From an uncultured Pelagibacteraceae bacterium (GTDB lineage: Bacteria > Pseudomonadota > Alphaproteobacteria > Pelagibacterales > AG-422-B15), in contig CACMIV010000002.1 in the NCBI GenBank assembly GCA_902613805.1, positions 124,001 through 188,000 of the forward strand: a stretch of DNA of 64,000 bases, in the 5' to 3' direction. The notes under the pieces were generated by a model. That model did no database searches, had not been told where the DNA came from, and worked only from the letters and a program-made list of their open reading frames with translations. Below are positions 1 through 9,729 of the stretch, piece by piece (the stretch's first letter is position 1; each line of letters begins with the position of its first letter). Made by a program: the position numbers and the translations under genes.

Positions 1-1615
1 CCCGGACAAGCTAGAATATGACAAACAATTGATAGCTCAATATTACAATAATAGAGGCTATCCGGATTTTCGCTTTTCAAGTTCTATTGCACAATTGAAG
101 CCTAATTCAAATAATTTTGAAATAATACTTACCGTAAATGAAGGTGAAAAATATTCCTTTGGCGAAGTAAGGGCGACAAGTGAGTTAAGAAAAATGAATT
201 CATTATCTCTATTAAATATGATCACAGCAATTCCCGGCGATGAGTATAATTCTAGTAAAATTGAAGAAAGTATCGAAAACATAAAAGATCTTGCTGCCCT
301 TCAAGGGTACTCTTTTGTTGATATTGATCCAAGTCTCGATAAAGATGAATTAAATAAAGTTATTAATTTAGAAATGATCGTTAACGAAGGCCCACGAGTA
401 TACATAGAAAATATAAATATAATAAATAACACTAGAACTGTTGATAGAGTCATTAGAAGGGAAATTGATCTTTCAGAAGGTGATGCTTATAATAAGTATA
501 CTGTTGAATATTCCAAAAATTCAATAATGGCATTAAATTTTTTCTCTGATGTAAATATAGAGGAGCTTAAGACAGACAATCCTGACAGACTAAATCTCGA
601 TATAACAGTTGAAGAAAAAAATACGGGAGAAGCTTCTATAGGAGCTGGTTACTCAACTGCAGCAAATACAACATTACAATTAGGTCTCAAGGAAAATAAT
701 TTTTTGGGAAAAGGACAAAAACTAAATTTTACTTCAAATTTCTCTAATACTAGAAATTTATACAACATTGCTTTTACAGAACCCTACTTTAATGGTAAGC
801 CATTATCACTAACATCAAATTTGTATAGTAATTTTCAAGATCCTGCGTCTGTTAATTATGAAACAGAAGATTTAGGGATTTCATTTTCAGCTTCATTCCC
901 ACTTGCAAGTCACAGATTTTTGACAACAAGATATGAATTATTTACATCTCAGATAAAAGCTGACTCTAATGCTACAAGTTATGAGAGGTTATTGGCAGGG
1001 ACTGATACAATCTCGATGGTTGGATACTCACTTTATATCGATAGGAGAAATAGCAGATATAAACCATCAGAGGGTTATAATATTGAAATCGATCAAGATC
1101 TTGCAGGAATTGGCGGTAATACATTTTACCAAAGAAACAAGATAGAGCTTAATTCATACAAAAGACTTACAAAGAATCTAATTGGTGCATTTAAATTTCA
1201 AACAGGCAACGTTTATGGATATAATGGCGAGTATGCACCTCTATCCTCAAATTTTAAATTAGGAGGCAAAAACTTAAGAGGATTCAAGCAGGGTAAAGTA
1301 GGGCCTAAAACAGGCAACTCTTATACCGGAGGGCAATACTATTATTTGACATCTCTTGAAACAAATCTTGATTTAAATATCGATGCATTTGATATTACTA
1401 CTACATTATTCCTAGATGTGGGTAGTGTGTGGGGATTAGAAAATCCTGCATACGCTTCAATTAAAGATGACCATGAAGCAAGATCTTCTGTAGGTTTAAA
1501 TTTTAATTGGGACTCTGCAATCGGGCCGATAAATGTTATCTACGCTGAAGTATTAAACAGTGAAACACATGATACTACAGATAATATTTATTTAGATATT
1601 GGATATAACTTTTGA
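1..1615 (+). CDS. bamA: Outer membrane protein assembly factor BamA (5' end outside window)
   Basis: This is the central subunit of the BAM complex, which folds and inserts beta-barrel proteins into the outer membrane. The reading frame is open from the first base of the window, so the N-terminus lies to the left. The visible part begins in a POTRA repeat (YYNNRGYPDF), continues through two further POTRA repeats to about residue 200, and then the 16-strand barrel domain with the late GGKNLRGF motif (the conserved RGF loop). It ends in an aromatic residue (IGYNF), as expected for an outer-membrane barrel. The TTG at 29 is internal and is not a start. It overlaps the next gene region closely and heads the ompH-lpx cluster, the usual alphaproteobacterial order. 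Confidence 0.95.
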   Translation, partial: PDKLEYDKQLIAQYYNNRGYPDFRFSSSIAQLKPNSNNFEIILTVNEGEKYSFGEVRATSELRKMNSLSLLNMITAIPGDEYNSSKIEESIENIKDLAALQGYSFVDIDPSLDKDELNKVINLEMIVNEGPRVYIENINIINNTRTVDRVIRREIDLSEGDAYNKYTVEYSKNSIMALNFFSDVNIEELKTDNPDRLNLDITVEEKNTGEASIGAGYSTAANTTLQLGLKENNFLGKGQKLNFTSNFSNTRNLYNIAFTEPYFNGKPLSLTSNLYSNFQDPASVNYETEDLGISFSASFPLASHRFLTTRYELFTSQIKADSNATSYERLLAGTDTISMVGYSLYIDRRNSRYKPSEGYNIEIDQDLAGIGGNTFYQRNKIELNSYKRLTKNLIGAFKFQTGNVYGYNGEYAPLSSNFKLGGKNLRGFKQGKVGPKTGNSYTGGQYYYLTSLETNLDLNIDAFDITTTLFLDVGSVWGLENPAYASIKDDHEARSSVGLNFNWDSAIGPINVIYAEVLNSETHDTTDNIYLDIGYNF

Positions 1616-1617
1616 TT

Positions 1618-2169
1618 ATGCCTATGTATAAAAAAATTGCTAAACTTATCTTATTTATTTTATTCACAATAAATATTTTTAATGTTTCATATGCAGATTA
1701 TCCAAATACATCCATTGCAGTAATAGATATAAACTTAATACTTGCTGAAGCTAAATCTGCAAAAAAAGCAGCTAAAGAAATTGAGGAAATAGCTGTCAAT
1801 ATAGAAAATGAAATTCAGAAAAGCGATGAGGAAATGTTAGGCGAACAAAATTTGTTAATTGAGTCTCAGGCCATAATGGCACCTGAAGCATTTGAAAATA
1901 AAAGAAACGATTATGAAAAGAAAGTTCAAAATTATAATATCGAGAGACAAAACAAATTACTTTCTATCGAAAATCTAATTGCAAACTCTCGTAAGCAAGT
2001 ACTTGATGCCTTAAAACCTATTCTTGAGGAAATTTCAAATGAAAAAGGTATAACAATAGTATTAGAAAAAAATACTGTCTTACTTAATGCTGAGGCCATG
2101 GACATAACCGAAGAAGTATTAAAAAAATTAGATAAAGCTTTGCCAAAAATTGAATTATCACAAGAATAG
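1618..2169 (+). CDS. OmpH/Skp-family periplasmic chaperone
   Basis: This is a Skp/OmpH-like periplasmic chaperone that carries unfolded outer-membrane proteins to BAM. The N-terminus has lysines followed by a hydrophobic stretch and a VSYA-DY signal-peptidase site. The mature part is charged and helical, rich in Glu, Lys and Ala (coiled-coil arms), and ends with a short hydrophobic region matching the Skp body. About 183 residues is normal for the family. The start is ATG 1618 (ATG 1624 is possible), only a few bases after the bamA stop, so the genes are co-transcribed. Placement between bamA and lpxD is the standard arrangement in proteobacteria. Confidence 0.85.
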   Translation: MPMYKKIAKLILFILFTINIFNVSYADYPNTSIAVIDINLILAEAKSAKKAAKEIEEIAVNIENEIQKSDEEMLGEQNLLIESQAIMAPEAFENKRNDYEKKVQNYNIERQNKLLSIENLIANSRKQVLDALKPILEEISNEKGITIVLEKNTVLLNAEAMDITEEVLKKLDKALPKIELSQE

Positions 2170-2171
2170 TC

Positions 2172-3152
2172 ATGATATTACCACGTTTTTTTAAAAACTT
2201 GGGTCCAATTAGTTTAAAAAAAATCAAAACCAATATTTCTTGCGAAACAATTAACCTAAAAGCCAGTCAAGAATTTCTAAACTTAGTTGGTATTGATAAT
2301 CAAGAAGACAATACGCTGACTTTTATTGTTGATGGAGATACGAATTTAAACAAAATACCTAAAAATAGAACAATTATTTGTTCAAAAAAAATTTCAAAAC
2401 AATTAAGCGAAAGTCAAAAAACAATCATAGTACCCAATGTGCATTTTGCAGTTGCTAAATTATCAAATATTTTTTTTCGAGAGTTTAATAATGAAGATAT
2501 ATCTAGTTTTAAAAAAGCAATAATTGGCAATAACTCAAATATATCTAACAAAGCAAATTTGCTTGAAGGAGTAGTCATAGGTGATAACGTAACTATAAGG
2601 GAAGGAGCAGTGATTAATTATAATTGTGTTATTGGTAATAATTGCTACATTGATGCTAATTCAGTAATTTCAAATAGTGTTATCGGTGATAATGTATCTA
2701 TTGGTAGAAATGTTTCAATAGGTCAACCAGGTTTTGGGTTTGCAATTAACGAAAATCAACATGAAAGAATATTTCATACAGGGTGTGTAATTATCCACTC
2801 AAATGCATCAATAGGTTCAAGTTGCACGATTGATAGGGGAAGTTTTAGCAATACATCTATAGGAAAAAATACATATCTTGATAATTTGTGCCATATTGCT
2901 CACAATGTTAAAATTGGAAATAATTCAATTTTTGCAGCAATGGTAGGCATTGCTGGGAGCGCAAAGGTTGGAGACAATGTTATGGCCGGAGGGCAAGTCG
3001 GTATAGCTGGTCACATTACAATCGGAAATAATGTAAAAATTGCTGCAAAAAGCGGTGTTTTTAAAGATATAGAAAACGATCAGTCCGTAATGGGAAATCC
3101 CGCAATTAGTCAATTTAAATTTATTAAGAATTATAAAAAAACTTATGGTTAA
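2172..3152 (+). CDS. lpxD: UDP-3-O-acylglucosamine N-acyltransferase
   Basis: LpxD adds the second acyl chain in lipid A synthesis, transferring a 3-hydroxyacyl group from ACP to UDP-3-O-acylglucosamine in the cytoplasm. The protein has an N-terminal uridine-binding region (about 1-110) followed by a left-handed beta-helix of hexapeptide repeats (IGNNSNI, IGDNVTI, IGNNCYI and similar). The catalytic His lies in the segment LCHIAHNVKIG, with the family segment AGSAKVGDNVMAGGQVGIAGH next to it. The length of 326 residues is typical. It starts two bases after ompH and overlaps fabZ by 8 nt. Confidence 0.95.
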   Translation: MILPRFFKNLGPISLKKIKTNISCETINLKASQEFLNLVGIDNQEDNTLTFIVDGDTNLNKIPKNRTIICSKKISKQLSESQKTIIVPNVHFAVAKLSNIFFREFNNEDISSFKKAIIGNNSNISNKANLLEGVVIGDNVTIREGAVINYNCVIGNNCYIDANSVISNSVIGDNVSIGRNVSIGQPGFGFAINENQHERIFHTGCVIIHSNASIGSSCTIDRGSFSNTSIGKNTYLDNLCHIAHNVKIGNNSIFAAMVGIAGSAKVGDNVMAGGQVGIAGHITIGNNVKIAAKSGVFKDIENDQSVMGNPAISQFKFIKNYKKTYG

Positions 3153-3603
3153 TTTTGAGTTAAATACTAATGAAATAAAAAAGCTTATTCCTCATAGAGA
3201 GCCATTTTTATTTATAGATAAAATCAAAGACATTAAAAAACTAAATACTGCTACAGGCATAAAAAAATTTTCAGAGAATGAGGATTTTTTTAAAGGACAC
3301 TTTCCAGGTGCACCAGTTGTCCCTGGAGTAATATTAGTAGAGATGATGGCACAAACAGCTGCTGCATTAATAGCTTTTAGTATACAAAATGAAACTTCTG
3401 ATAAAATTGTATATTTGATGAATTTAAAAAATACTAAGTTTAGAAAGCCAGTTTTTCCAAATGAAACAATATATTCTAAGGTAAGGGCATTAAGATCAAA
3501 AGGACGAACATGGAGATTTGAAGGGTTCTTGTATGACATTAATGAGTCTAAAGTAAGTGAAGCTGAGTGGAGTGCAATGATTATGGATAAATATAATGAA
3601 TAA
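3145..3603 (+). CDS. fabZ: 3-hydroxyacyl-[ACP] dehydratase FabZ
   Basis: FabZ dehydrates 3-hydroxyacyl-ACP to trans-2-enoyl-ACP in fatty-acid elongation; it competes with LpxA/LpxD for the same substrate, which explains its place in this operon. It is a single hot-dog domain with the family signatures [12 protein letters not shown], the catalytic-His segment [12 protein letters not shown] and the Glu in VEMMAQTAA. The length of 152 residues is normal. It overlaps lpxD and lpxA by 8 nt each, which suggests translational coupling. Confidence 0.95.
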   Translation: MVNFELNTNEIKKLIPHREPFLFIDKIKDIKKLNTATGIKKFSENEDFFKGHFPGAPVVPGVILVEMMAQTAAALIAFSIQNETSDKIVYLMNLKNTKFRKPVFPNETIYSKVRALRSKGRTWRFEGFLYDINESKVSEAEWSAMIMDKYNE

Positions 3604-4375
3604 CGTACACAGAACAGCGATTGTTGGTAAAAATTGCAGAATTGGTAAGAATGTAAAAATTGGTCCTCATACCATAATAGAGGACAATGTAAAAATAGGT
3701 AATGATAACATTATTAAATCTTCAGTTTATATCGGCTCCAATACTGATATAGGAAATGCAAATATCTTTTTTCCATTTTGTTCAATTGGAACTGTACCTC
3801 AAGATCTAAAATATAAAGGTGAGAAAAGCAGACTCATTATTGGTAATAAAAATACTTTTAGAGAACATTGTACAGCCAATATTGGAACTGAAGGTGATAG
3901 AATGGAGACAATAATAGGAAATTCATCTTTATTTATGACAGGTTCTCATATAGCGCATGATTGCGTTGTAGGAGATAGTACAATTTTTGCTAATCAAGCT
4001 ACTTTAGGTGGCCATGTTCATATTGATGATTTCGCTGTTATTGGAGGTATTTCAGCAGTTCACCAGTTTTGTAAAATTGGAAAACTTGCAATGATTGGTG
4101 GAATGTCCGCTGTTGAACATGATGTCATACCATACAGTTTAGCAATTGGCAATAGAGCAAAAATTGTTGGTGTTAATATAGTTGGATTAAAACGCGCTCA
4201 ATTTACAAAGAATGAAATTAGAGAATACTCTAAATCAGTAGAGAAGATATTTACAGGAAGCTCGATTAAAAATGAAAAATTATCCTACGCTACCACAAAA
4301 AATAAATTGATACGCGATTTATTATCTTTTCTAGATAAAAAGAGTTTAAGAGGCTTATGTAAATATGAAAGATAG
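3596..4375 (+). CDS. lpxA: Acyl-[ACP]-UDP-N-acetylglucosamine O-acyltransferase
   Basis: LpxA catalyses the first step of lipid A synthesis, O-acylation of UDP-GlcNAc. Hexapeptide repeats start directly at the N-terminus ([20 protein letters not shown]). The catalytic His lies in [10 protein letters not shown], and the family segments [14 protein letters not shown] and [10 protein letters not shown] are present. The C-terminal helical domain follows at about residue 195 ([13 protein letters not shown]). The length of 259 residues is typical. The start overlaps fabZ by 8 nt and the end overlaps lpxI by 11 nt. Confidence 0.95.
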   Translation: MNNVHRTAIVGKNCRIGKNVKIGPHTIIEDNVKIGNDNIIKSSVYIGSNTDIGNANIFFPFCSIGTVPQDLKYKGEKSRLIIGNKNTFREHCTANIGTEGDRMETIIGNSSLFMTGSHIAHDCVVGDSTIFANQATLGGHVHIDDFAVIGGISAVHQFCKIGKLAMIGGMSAVEHDVIPYSLAIGNRAKIVGVNIVGLKRAQFTKNEIREYSKSVEKIFTGSSIKNEKLSYATTKNKLIRDLLSFLDKKSLRGLCKYER

Positions 4376-5198
4376 TCAAACTATTTGTATTATAGGAGGA
4401 TTTGATTTGTTATCAAAATCATTCTTTGCTGAACTTAAAAAATATGACAAAGGATCTATTTTTCTAAATGTTAATAATAAAAAAATTGATATTAAAAATG
4501 TATACAATGTAAAAATATATCAACTAAAAAAAATTATTAAAATACTTAATATGCATAATATAAGTAATATTATTTTCTTAGGTAAAATAAATAGGCCGAA
4601 TTTATCTGAATTTAAAAATGACGGTTTAATTGAAAAATATATTCCTTATCTAATTAACTCATATAAAAAAGGTGATGGCAATATACTTTCTAGTGTTGTT
4701 AATATATTTAAAAAACAGGGTTTCAAAGTAATCTCACCAAAATCATCAATATGCAATGATGTATCTAACAATTTCTTTCTTGATAGTAATGAGTTTGATA
4801 CAAATTATTTAAATGTTGATAAAATTGACATCAATAAATCAGTAAATATTCTTAACGATTTGTCCAAATACGATAACGCTCAATCTATAGTAAGTGTCAA
4901 TGGCTATGTGTTAGCTATTGAAGCAGCAGAAGGTACAGACAAATTATTAAGGAGAGTAATTTCTATTAGAAAACAACTCGAACAGATAAAGTTTAAGGCT
5001 GGCCTATTAATAAAAATGCCAAAACAAAATCAAAGTAAGCTTGTAGATTTGCCTGTAATTGGTCCACAAACAATTAATTTAATTTATCAAGCTAATCTAA
5101 AGGGTATTGCAGTCAGTTCTAAATTTACAATGATTTATAAAAAAGTCAAAACTATAAGCCTTTTAGAACGTTACGATTTAAAATTATACGGAATATAA
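4365..5198 (+). CDS. lpxI: UDP-2,3-diacylglucosamine pyrophosphatase LpxI
   Basis: LpxI (DUF1009 family) hydrolyses UDP-2,3-diacylglucosamine to lipid X and UMP and replaces LpxH in alphaproteobacteria. Visible signatures are the N-terminal [12 protein letters not shown] nucleotide-binding-like segment, and the C-terminal region with [15 protein letters not shown] and [10 protein letters not shown]. The length of 277 residues is normal. It overlaps the end of lpxA by 11 nt. The usual next gene, lpxB, is absent; the convergent gltA gene begins 8 nt after its stop. Confidence 0.9.
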   Translation: MKDSQTICIIGGFDLLSKSFFAELKKYDKGSIFLNVNNKKIDIKNVYNVKIYQLKKIIKILNMHNISNIIFLGKINRPNLSEFKNDGLIEKYIPYLINSYKKGDGNILSSVVNIFKKQGFKVISPKSSICNDVSNNFFLDSNEFDTNYLNVDKIDINKSVNILNDLSKYDNAQSIVSVNGYVLAIEAAEGTDKLLRRVISIRKQLEQIKFKAGLLIKMPKQNQSKLVDLPVIGPQTINLIYQANLKGIAVSSKFTMIYKKVKTISLLERYDLKLYGI

Positions 5199-5205
5199 TT
5201 ACTAT

Positions 5206-6528
5206 TTAACGAGTATTCTTTCTTGACCTTTTTTTACCATATTTAGTTATTAGATTACCAGTATATAATTGCCTTGGTCGACCTATTTTTTGAATAGGGT
5301 CTTCGATCATTTCAGTCCATTGTGCAGTCCAACCCGCAGTTCTAGCAATAGCAAATATAACTGTAAACATTTCCGGAGGAAAACCAATTGCTTTAAGAAT
5401 TATTCCTGAATAAAAATCTACATTTGGATAAAGTTTTTTTTCAATAAAGTATTTATCTTTCAAAGCAATTGCCTCAAGATCCATTGCAAGCTGAAGGATT
5501 GGATCATTATTTATTCCTACATGGTTAAGAACTTTTTTGCATATTTTTTTTAATATTTTTGCTCTTGGATCATAGTTTTTATAAACTCTGTGACCAAAGC
5601 CCATTAATTTAAAATTATCTTTTTTATTTTTTGCCTTATTGATATATTTTTTAATATTTTTAGAACTGCCTATTTCTTCTAACATTTCTAATGCAGCTTG
5701 ATTTGCACCACCATGCGCAGGTCCCCATAAAGAAGATACCCCTGCGGCTATACAAGCAAAAGGATTTGCACCAGAGGATCCTGCGAGTCGTACTGTTGAT
5801 GTAGATGCATTTTGTTCATGATCAGCGTGTAATATAAAAATAATATCCATTGCTTTTGCTAAAATAGGTGAAACTTTATATTCTTCAGCAGTATTGCTGA
5901 AACACATGTGCAAAAAATTCTCAGAAAAAGAAAGGTTGTTTTTAGGCGATACAAATGACTGTCCAATTGAATATTTATAGGCCATAGCACCTATTGTAGA
6001 TGATTTAGCCACAATCCTTCTTGTTGCTTCTTGTCTTTGATGTGCATCTTTAATATCCAGGGTGTCTTGATAGAAAGAGGATAATGCTCCCATTACCCCA
6101 ACCATCATTGCCATTGGATGAGCATCTCTTCTAAATCCTTGAAAAAAATTTATAATTTGCTCATGAAGAAGGGTATGTCTTGAAATAAGATTTTTGTATT
6201 TAGTTAGTTGGCTTTTATTAGGTAAGTCACCGTAAATTAAAAGATTCACAACCTCGATGAAATCACTTTTGTCCGCTAATTCTTCAATGTCGTAGCCTCT
6301 GTATCTAAGTATACCTTTTTCACCGTCTATATATGTAATTTTTGACTCACATGACGCAGTTGATGTAAACCCAGGGTCATAGGTGAAAAACTTTGTTTTT
6401 GAATGAAGTTTTGTAATGTCGATAACTGACTCACCCTCAGTGGAACTATAAATTGGAAAACTATATGAATTATTATCTATAATTAACTTAGCAAATTTTT
6501 CTTTTTTTGAATTTTTATCTTTAGACAT
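5206..6528 (-). CDS. gltA: Citrate synthase
   Basis: It condenses oxaloacetate and acetyl-CoA, the entry step of the TCA cycle. The type II (hexameric, Gram-negative type) N-terminal domain is present with [20 protein letters not shown]. The active-site His lies in [15 protein letters not shown], followed by [15 protein letters not shown] and the [14 protein letters not shown] segment, and the late Asp in [10 protein letters not shown]. The length of 440 residues fits. It lies downstream of lexA, 49 bases after it, possibly on the same transcript, and converges on lpxI. Confidence 0.97.
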   Translation of the reverse strand: MSKDKNSKKEKFAKLIIDNNSYSFPIYSSTEGESVIDITKLHSKTKFFTYDPGFTSTASCESKITYIDGEKGILRYRGYDIEELADKSDFIEVVNLLIYGDLPNKSQLTKYKNLISRHTLLHEQIINFFQGFRRDAHPMAMMVGVMGALSSFYQDTLDIKDAHQRQEATRRIVAKSSTIGAMAYKYSIGQSFVSPKNNLSFSENFLHMCFSNTAEEYKVSPILAKAMDIIFILHADHEQNASTSTVRLAGSSGANPFACIAAGVSSLWGPAHGGANQAALEMLEEIGSSKNIKKYINKAKNKKDNFKLMGFGHRVYKNYDPRAKILKKICKKVLNHVGINNDPILQLAMDLEAIALKDKYFIEKKLYPNVDFYSGIILKAIGFPPEMFTVIFAIARTAGWTAQWTEMIEDPIQKIGRPRQLYTGNLITKYGKKRSRKNTR

Positions 6529-6577
6529 TCAGCTATTTAAATAAACTATTTATAGAAATATAAAAGTTTAAAATAAT

Positions 6578-7255
6578 TTAATATTTTCTCAAAAGTCCGA
6601 TTAATTTACCCTGAATTTTAACTCTATGAGCAGATAATATCTTTGTTTCATAAATGGGGTTTGCGCTTTCAAGCGCGATTGATTGACCTTTTTTTCTTAT
6701 TCTTTTTAATGTTGCTTCATGATCATCAACAAGTGCAACAACAATATCTCCATTATCAGCTAAGTTGGTTTTTTTTATTAAGACAGTATCTCCACTATGA
6801 ATTCCCTCATTAATCATTGAGTCACCCTCAACTGTAAGAGCATAGCTTTCACCAATAGGCATCATCTCTTTTGGCACGTCAACTGACATATCGTTGTTTT
6901 GTATAGCCTCTATTGGTGTTCCAGCAGCAATTTTACCTAAAAGCGGCAATGTACTTAGTTTATTATTATCAATATCACTGATGGATGAAAAGTTACCTAC
7001 TACAACATTTTTTTTATTTTTATTTGAAACATTAATTTTAGCTATTCCATCTTTTATAATTTCTAGAGCTCTTGCTTTATGTGCTAGTCTTTTTACGAAA
7101 CCACGCTCTTCTAAAGCCAAAATAAGACGGTGAATTCCAGATTTAGATTTGAGGGTTAAAGCTACTTTCATTTCTTCGTAGGACGGTGTTACGCCATTTT
7201 TATTCTGAAAATTTTGAATGTAAGTTAATAATTCTTTTTGTTTCTTTGTGAGCAT
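6578..7255 (-). CDS. lexA: LexA repressor
   Basis: This is the SOS repressor and self-cleaving serine protease. The N-terminal winged helix (1-70) contains the TPSYEEM and KSKSGIHRLI recognition region. The Ala111-Gly112 cleavage site lies in GKIAAGTPIEA. The catalytic Ser146 is in VEGDSMINEGIHSGD and Lys184 in EATLKRI. The length of 225 residues is usual for alphaproteobacterial LexA. A GTTC-N7-GTTC box sits 20 nt upstream of the start codon, so autoregulation is likely. It lies between trpC and gltA; the moaC and moeA genes often found next to it in relatives are absent here. Confidence 0.96.
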   Translation of the reverse strand: MLTKKQKELLTYIQNFQNKNGVTPSYEEMKVALTLKSKSGIHRLILALEERGFVKRLAHKARALEIIKDGIAKINVSNKNKKNVVVGNFSSISDIDNNKLSTLPLLGKIAAGTPIEAIQNNDMSVDVPKEMMPIGESYALTVEGDSMINEGIHSGDTVLIKKTNLADNGDIVVALVDDHEATLKRIRKKGQSIALESANPIYETKILSAHRVKIQGKLIGLLRKY

Positions 7256-7274
7256 TGATTCGTTCCTTTACTAT

Positions 7275-7289
7275 GTTCTATCAATGTTC
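7275..7289. promoter_or_regulatory. LexA (SOS) operator of the alphaproteobacterial type
   Basis: The sequence reads GTTC, seven bases (TATCAAT), GTTC. This is the direct-repeat LexA box described for alphaproteobacteria. It lies just upstream of the lexA start codon at 7255, in the short spacer to trpC. A further GTTC at 7262-7265 precedes it. The match and position are seen directly; binding is inferred. Confidence 0.8.
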
Positions 7290-7352
7290 TCATATTAGTG
7301 CAATAGAAATAATGCACAGAAATTCAGTAACTTATTTAATTAATTTAAAAAA

Positions 7353-8144
7353 TCAATTTAACAATTCCCTGATAAGTGTCGATAAATTGTTTGATTTCAT
7401 TAAATATTCACCAATCAGAAAATTGTTAATACCTGTTGTATTGAGTATTTTATCAATATCCAGTCTACTTCGAAAGCCACTTTCAGAGATTAAGAGCTTA
7501 TCATTGTTAATAATATTTTTTGAAATATTAATGGTCGTTTTTATATCTGTCACAAAGTTATTTAAATTTCTATTGTTTATGCCAATCATATTTGAACTCA
7601 TTCTACTTGCTAGCTGAAATTCGTCTTTATTATGAATTTCTATAATTGTATCTAAATCTAAATCGATTGCAATTTTACAAAAATTTTCAGCTTGATCACT
7701 ATCTAACATTGACAAGATGATTAATACGCAGTCTGCACCAATTAACTTGCTTTCATAAATTTGATATTCATCGACTATAAAATCCTTTCTTAAGATTGGT
7801 ATAGATGTCTCTTTTTTAATATTAATTAGATCCTCTGTGCTTCCTTTAAAATATTTTTCATCAGTTAGTATGGACAGACATGATATTTTATTATTCTCAT
7901 ATATTTTTGCTATTTTAACTAAATCTGTATCAGACTTCACAAATTCACCCAGCGAGGGACTTGCCTTTTTTATCTCGCCAATAATTGAAAGTCTTGAGCT
8001 GTTGTTTTTTAATTTGTTATAAAATTTTTTTGAATTATTATCTTCAACTTTAATTTTACTTTCAATTTCATTTTGTGAAAATAATGCTTTTTTTTGTTTA
8101 ACGTAATTTAGTTTATAATTATATATTTCTTTTAAAATTGACAT
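7353..8144 (-). CDS. trpC: Indole-3-glycerol phosphate synthase
   Basis: TrpC closes the indole ring in tryptophan synthesis. It is a (beta/alpha)8 barrel with the signatures IGEIKKASPSLG, LSILTDEKYFKGS, PILRKDFIVDEYQI, IGINNRNLNNF and ISESGFRS. The length of 263 residues is normal and the protein is not fused to TrpF. The start overlaps the trpD stop by one base (TAATG), which suggests coupling within the trpE-G-D-C operon. Confidence 0.95.
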   Translation of the reverse strand: MSILKEIYNYKLNYVKQKKALFSQNEIESKIKVEDNNSKKFYNKLKNNSSRLSIIGEIKKASPSLGEFVKSDTDLVKIAKIYENNKISCLSILTDEKYFKGSTEDLINIKKETSIPILRKDFIVDEYQIYESKLIGADCVLIILSMLDSDQAENFCKIAIDLDLDTIIEIHNKDEFQLASRMSSNMIGINNRNLNNFVTDIKTTINISKNIINNDKLLISESGFRSRLDIDKILNTTGINNFLIGEYLMKSNNLSTLIRELLN

Positions 8145-9157
8145 TATAAATTTGAATATTTTGATAATTTTTCTATAACTTTAAGTGGCATTCCATTATC
8201 GATAATTAGTTTAGCTTCATTAAAAGCATTCAATATATTTCTTTCATTAATCATATTATTTTCTTTTACTAATATTCCAAATGCTGAATTAATACAAACA
8301 GCGTTATAAAATGAATCTTTTTTTCCACTAAATATTTCAATGATCCTATCAGCATTATATTTTGCATCTTTGCCTTGTATTTCTGAGTCAATGGACTTTG
8401 GTATGTCAATTGAAGATGGATCAAATTCTATCATTCCATTTTTTTTTGTATAAATTAGGTTATTTCCATTTAGGGATATTTCGTCATTTCCATCAAAACC
8501 AGAAACAACGCATACATTTGCATTACCCTTTTCAAACACTGATTTATAAATACTAAATACTTCTTTAGAATAAACGCCTATTAGTTGATTTTGAACATTT
8601 GCTGGATTTAGTAGAGGGCCCAACAAATTGAAGATTGTCCTAATACCTATTTGTTGTCTAACTGGCCCAACATATTTCATTGCAGGGTGATGATTAGGCG
8701 CAAACATAAAACAAATCCCGACTTCATTAATGCAGTTTTCAAGTTTTGATATTTCCATATCTATGTTTATGTTTAACGCTTTTAATACATCTGCTGACCC
8801 ACAGTTCGATGTCAATGCTCTATTTCCATGTTTGGCAATAGGTATACCTTTTGACGCTAAAACAAAGGCTGTTGCAGTTGAAATATTTAAGCTATTTTTT
8901 CCATCACCACCTGTACCACAAGTATCCATTGCACCATTAGGAGCATTAATTTTCTTCATTTTAGATTTCATTACATCTAAAGCACCTATTATATGGTGAG
9001 AATTAATCTTAGATTGGTGAAGCAATGACAAAAAAGAGCTTATTTGTATTTCATTTATATTACCACTCATGATTAATTCAAAAGCAGATTTTGTAGACTC
9101 AAAATCTAAATTTTCGTTATAAGCAAGTAGAATGTATTTCTTCAGATCTTCAGTCAT
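8144..9157 (-). CDS. trpD: Anthranilate phosphoribosyltransferase
   Basis: TrpD transfers the phosphoribosyl group from PRPP to anthranilate. Signatures are DTCGTGGDGKNSLNIST (PRPP loop), KHGNRALTSNCGSADVL and NHHPAMKYVGPVRQQIG, followed by RTIFNLLGPLLNP. The start is ATG 9157, giving MTEDLKK. It overlaps the trpG stop as ATGA and matches family length (337 residues). A longer open frame upstream runs inside trpG and is not expected to be used. Confidence 0.94.
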   Translation of the reverse strand: MTEDLKKYILLAYNENLDFESTKSAFELIMSGNINEIQISSFLSLLHQSKINSHHIIGALDVMKSKMKKINAPNGAMDTCGTGGDGKNSLNISTATAFVLASKGIPIAKHGNRALTSNCGSADVLKALNINIDMEISKLENCINEVGICFMFAPNHHPAMKYVGPVRQQIGIRTIFNLLGPLLNPANVQNQLIGVYSKEVFSIYKSVFEKGNANVCVVSGFDGNDEISLNGNNLIYTKKNGMIEFDPSSIDIPKSIDSEIQGKDAKYNADRIIEIFSGKKDSFYNAVCINSAFGILVKENNMINERNILNAFNEAKLIIDNGMPLKVIEKLSKYSNL

Positions 9158-9729
9158 AAACATAAAAAATTTTTTATAATTTTTTTTCCATATGGCACTG
9201 ATGCTATGCTTTCTGGATGGAACTGTACTCCATAACAAGGGTAATCATTGTGTTCAATGCCCATTATTACCTTATTTTTATTATCATAAGTATCAGAAAT
9301 AATTTTAAAGTTTTTAGAAAGCGTCTCATTTTGTATAATTAAGCTATGGTACCTTGTGGCCGTAAATTCTTTTGGAAGACCTCTGAAGATTTTTGATCCA
9401 TGATTTGTAATTACTGATGTTTTTCCATGCATTATTACTGATGCTTTTACGATATTCGCCCCAAAAGCTTGTCCAATAGATTGATGTCCCAGACATACCC
9501 CTAGGATAGGAATTTTTTTATAAAACTTTTTTATCAAACTTAAGCAAATACCAGCTTCATTGGGTGAGCAGGGGCCGGGAGAAATAATTATTTTACTTGG
9601 TTTTATTTGGTTAATTTTATTTAGGGTAATTTTATCATTACGAAAAACCTTTACTGGATATCCAAGTTCTTCAACATAGTGAACTAGATTATATGTGAAG
9701 CTATCGTAATTATCTATTAACAAAATCAT
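9154..9729 (-). CDS. trpG: Anthranilate synthase component II (glutamine amidotransferase)
   Basis: It supplies ammonia from glutamine to TrpE. It is a class I glutamine amidotransferase starting LLIDNYDSFTYNLV. The nucleophile Cys is in LGVCLGHQSIGQAFG and the His-Glu pair in VQFHPESI; the oxyanion segment IISPGPCSPNEAG is present. The length of 191 residues is normal for a stand-alone subunit. It overlaps trpE and trpD by 4 nt each. Confidence 0.95.
   Translation of the reverse strand: MILLIDNYDSFTYNLVHYVEELGYPVKVFRNDKITLNKINQIKPSKIIISPGPCSPNEAGICLSLIKKFYKKIPILGVCLGHQSIGQAFGANIVKASVIMHGKTSVITNHGSKIFRGLPKEFTATRYHSLIIQNETLSKNFKIISDTYDNKNKVIMGIEHNDYPCYGVQFHPESIASVPYGKKIIKNFLCL

Noticed and set aside
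29-282. A TTG-started gene at 29 and a minus-strand frame opposite it
   Set aside because: The frame with TTG is simply the middle of bamA (upstream codons are POTRA sequence and open to the window edge); the opposite frame is a shadow with no ribosome site or family features.
7255-7617. Plus-strand frame of 120 codons opposite trpC and next to lexA
   Set aside because: It is the antisense of trpC, with no recognisable domain; the trpC protein is fully conserved.
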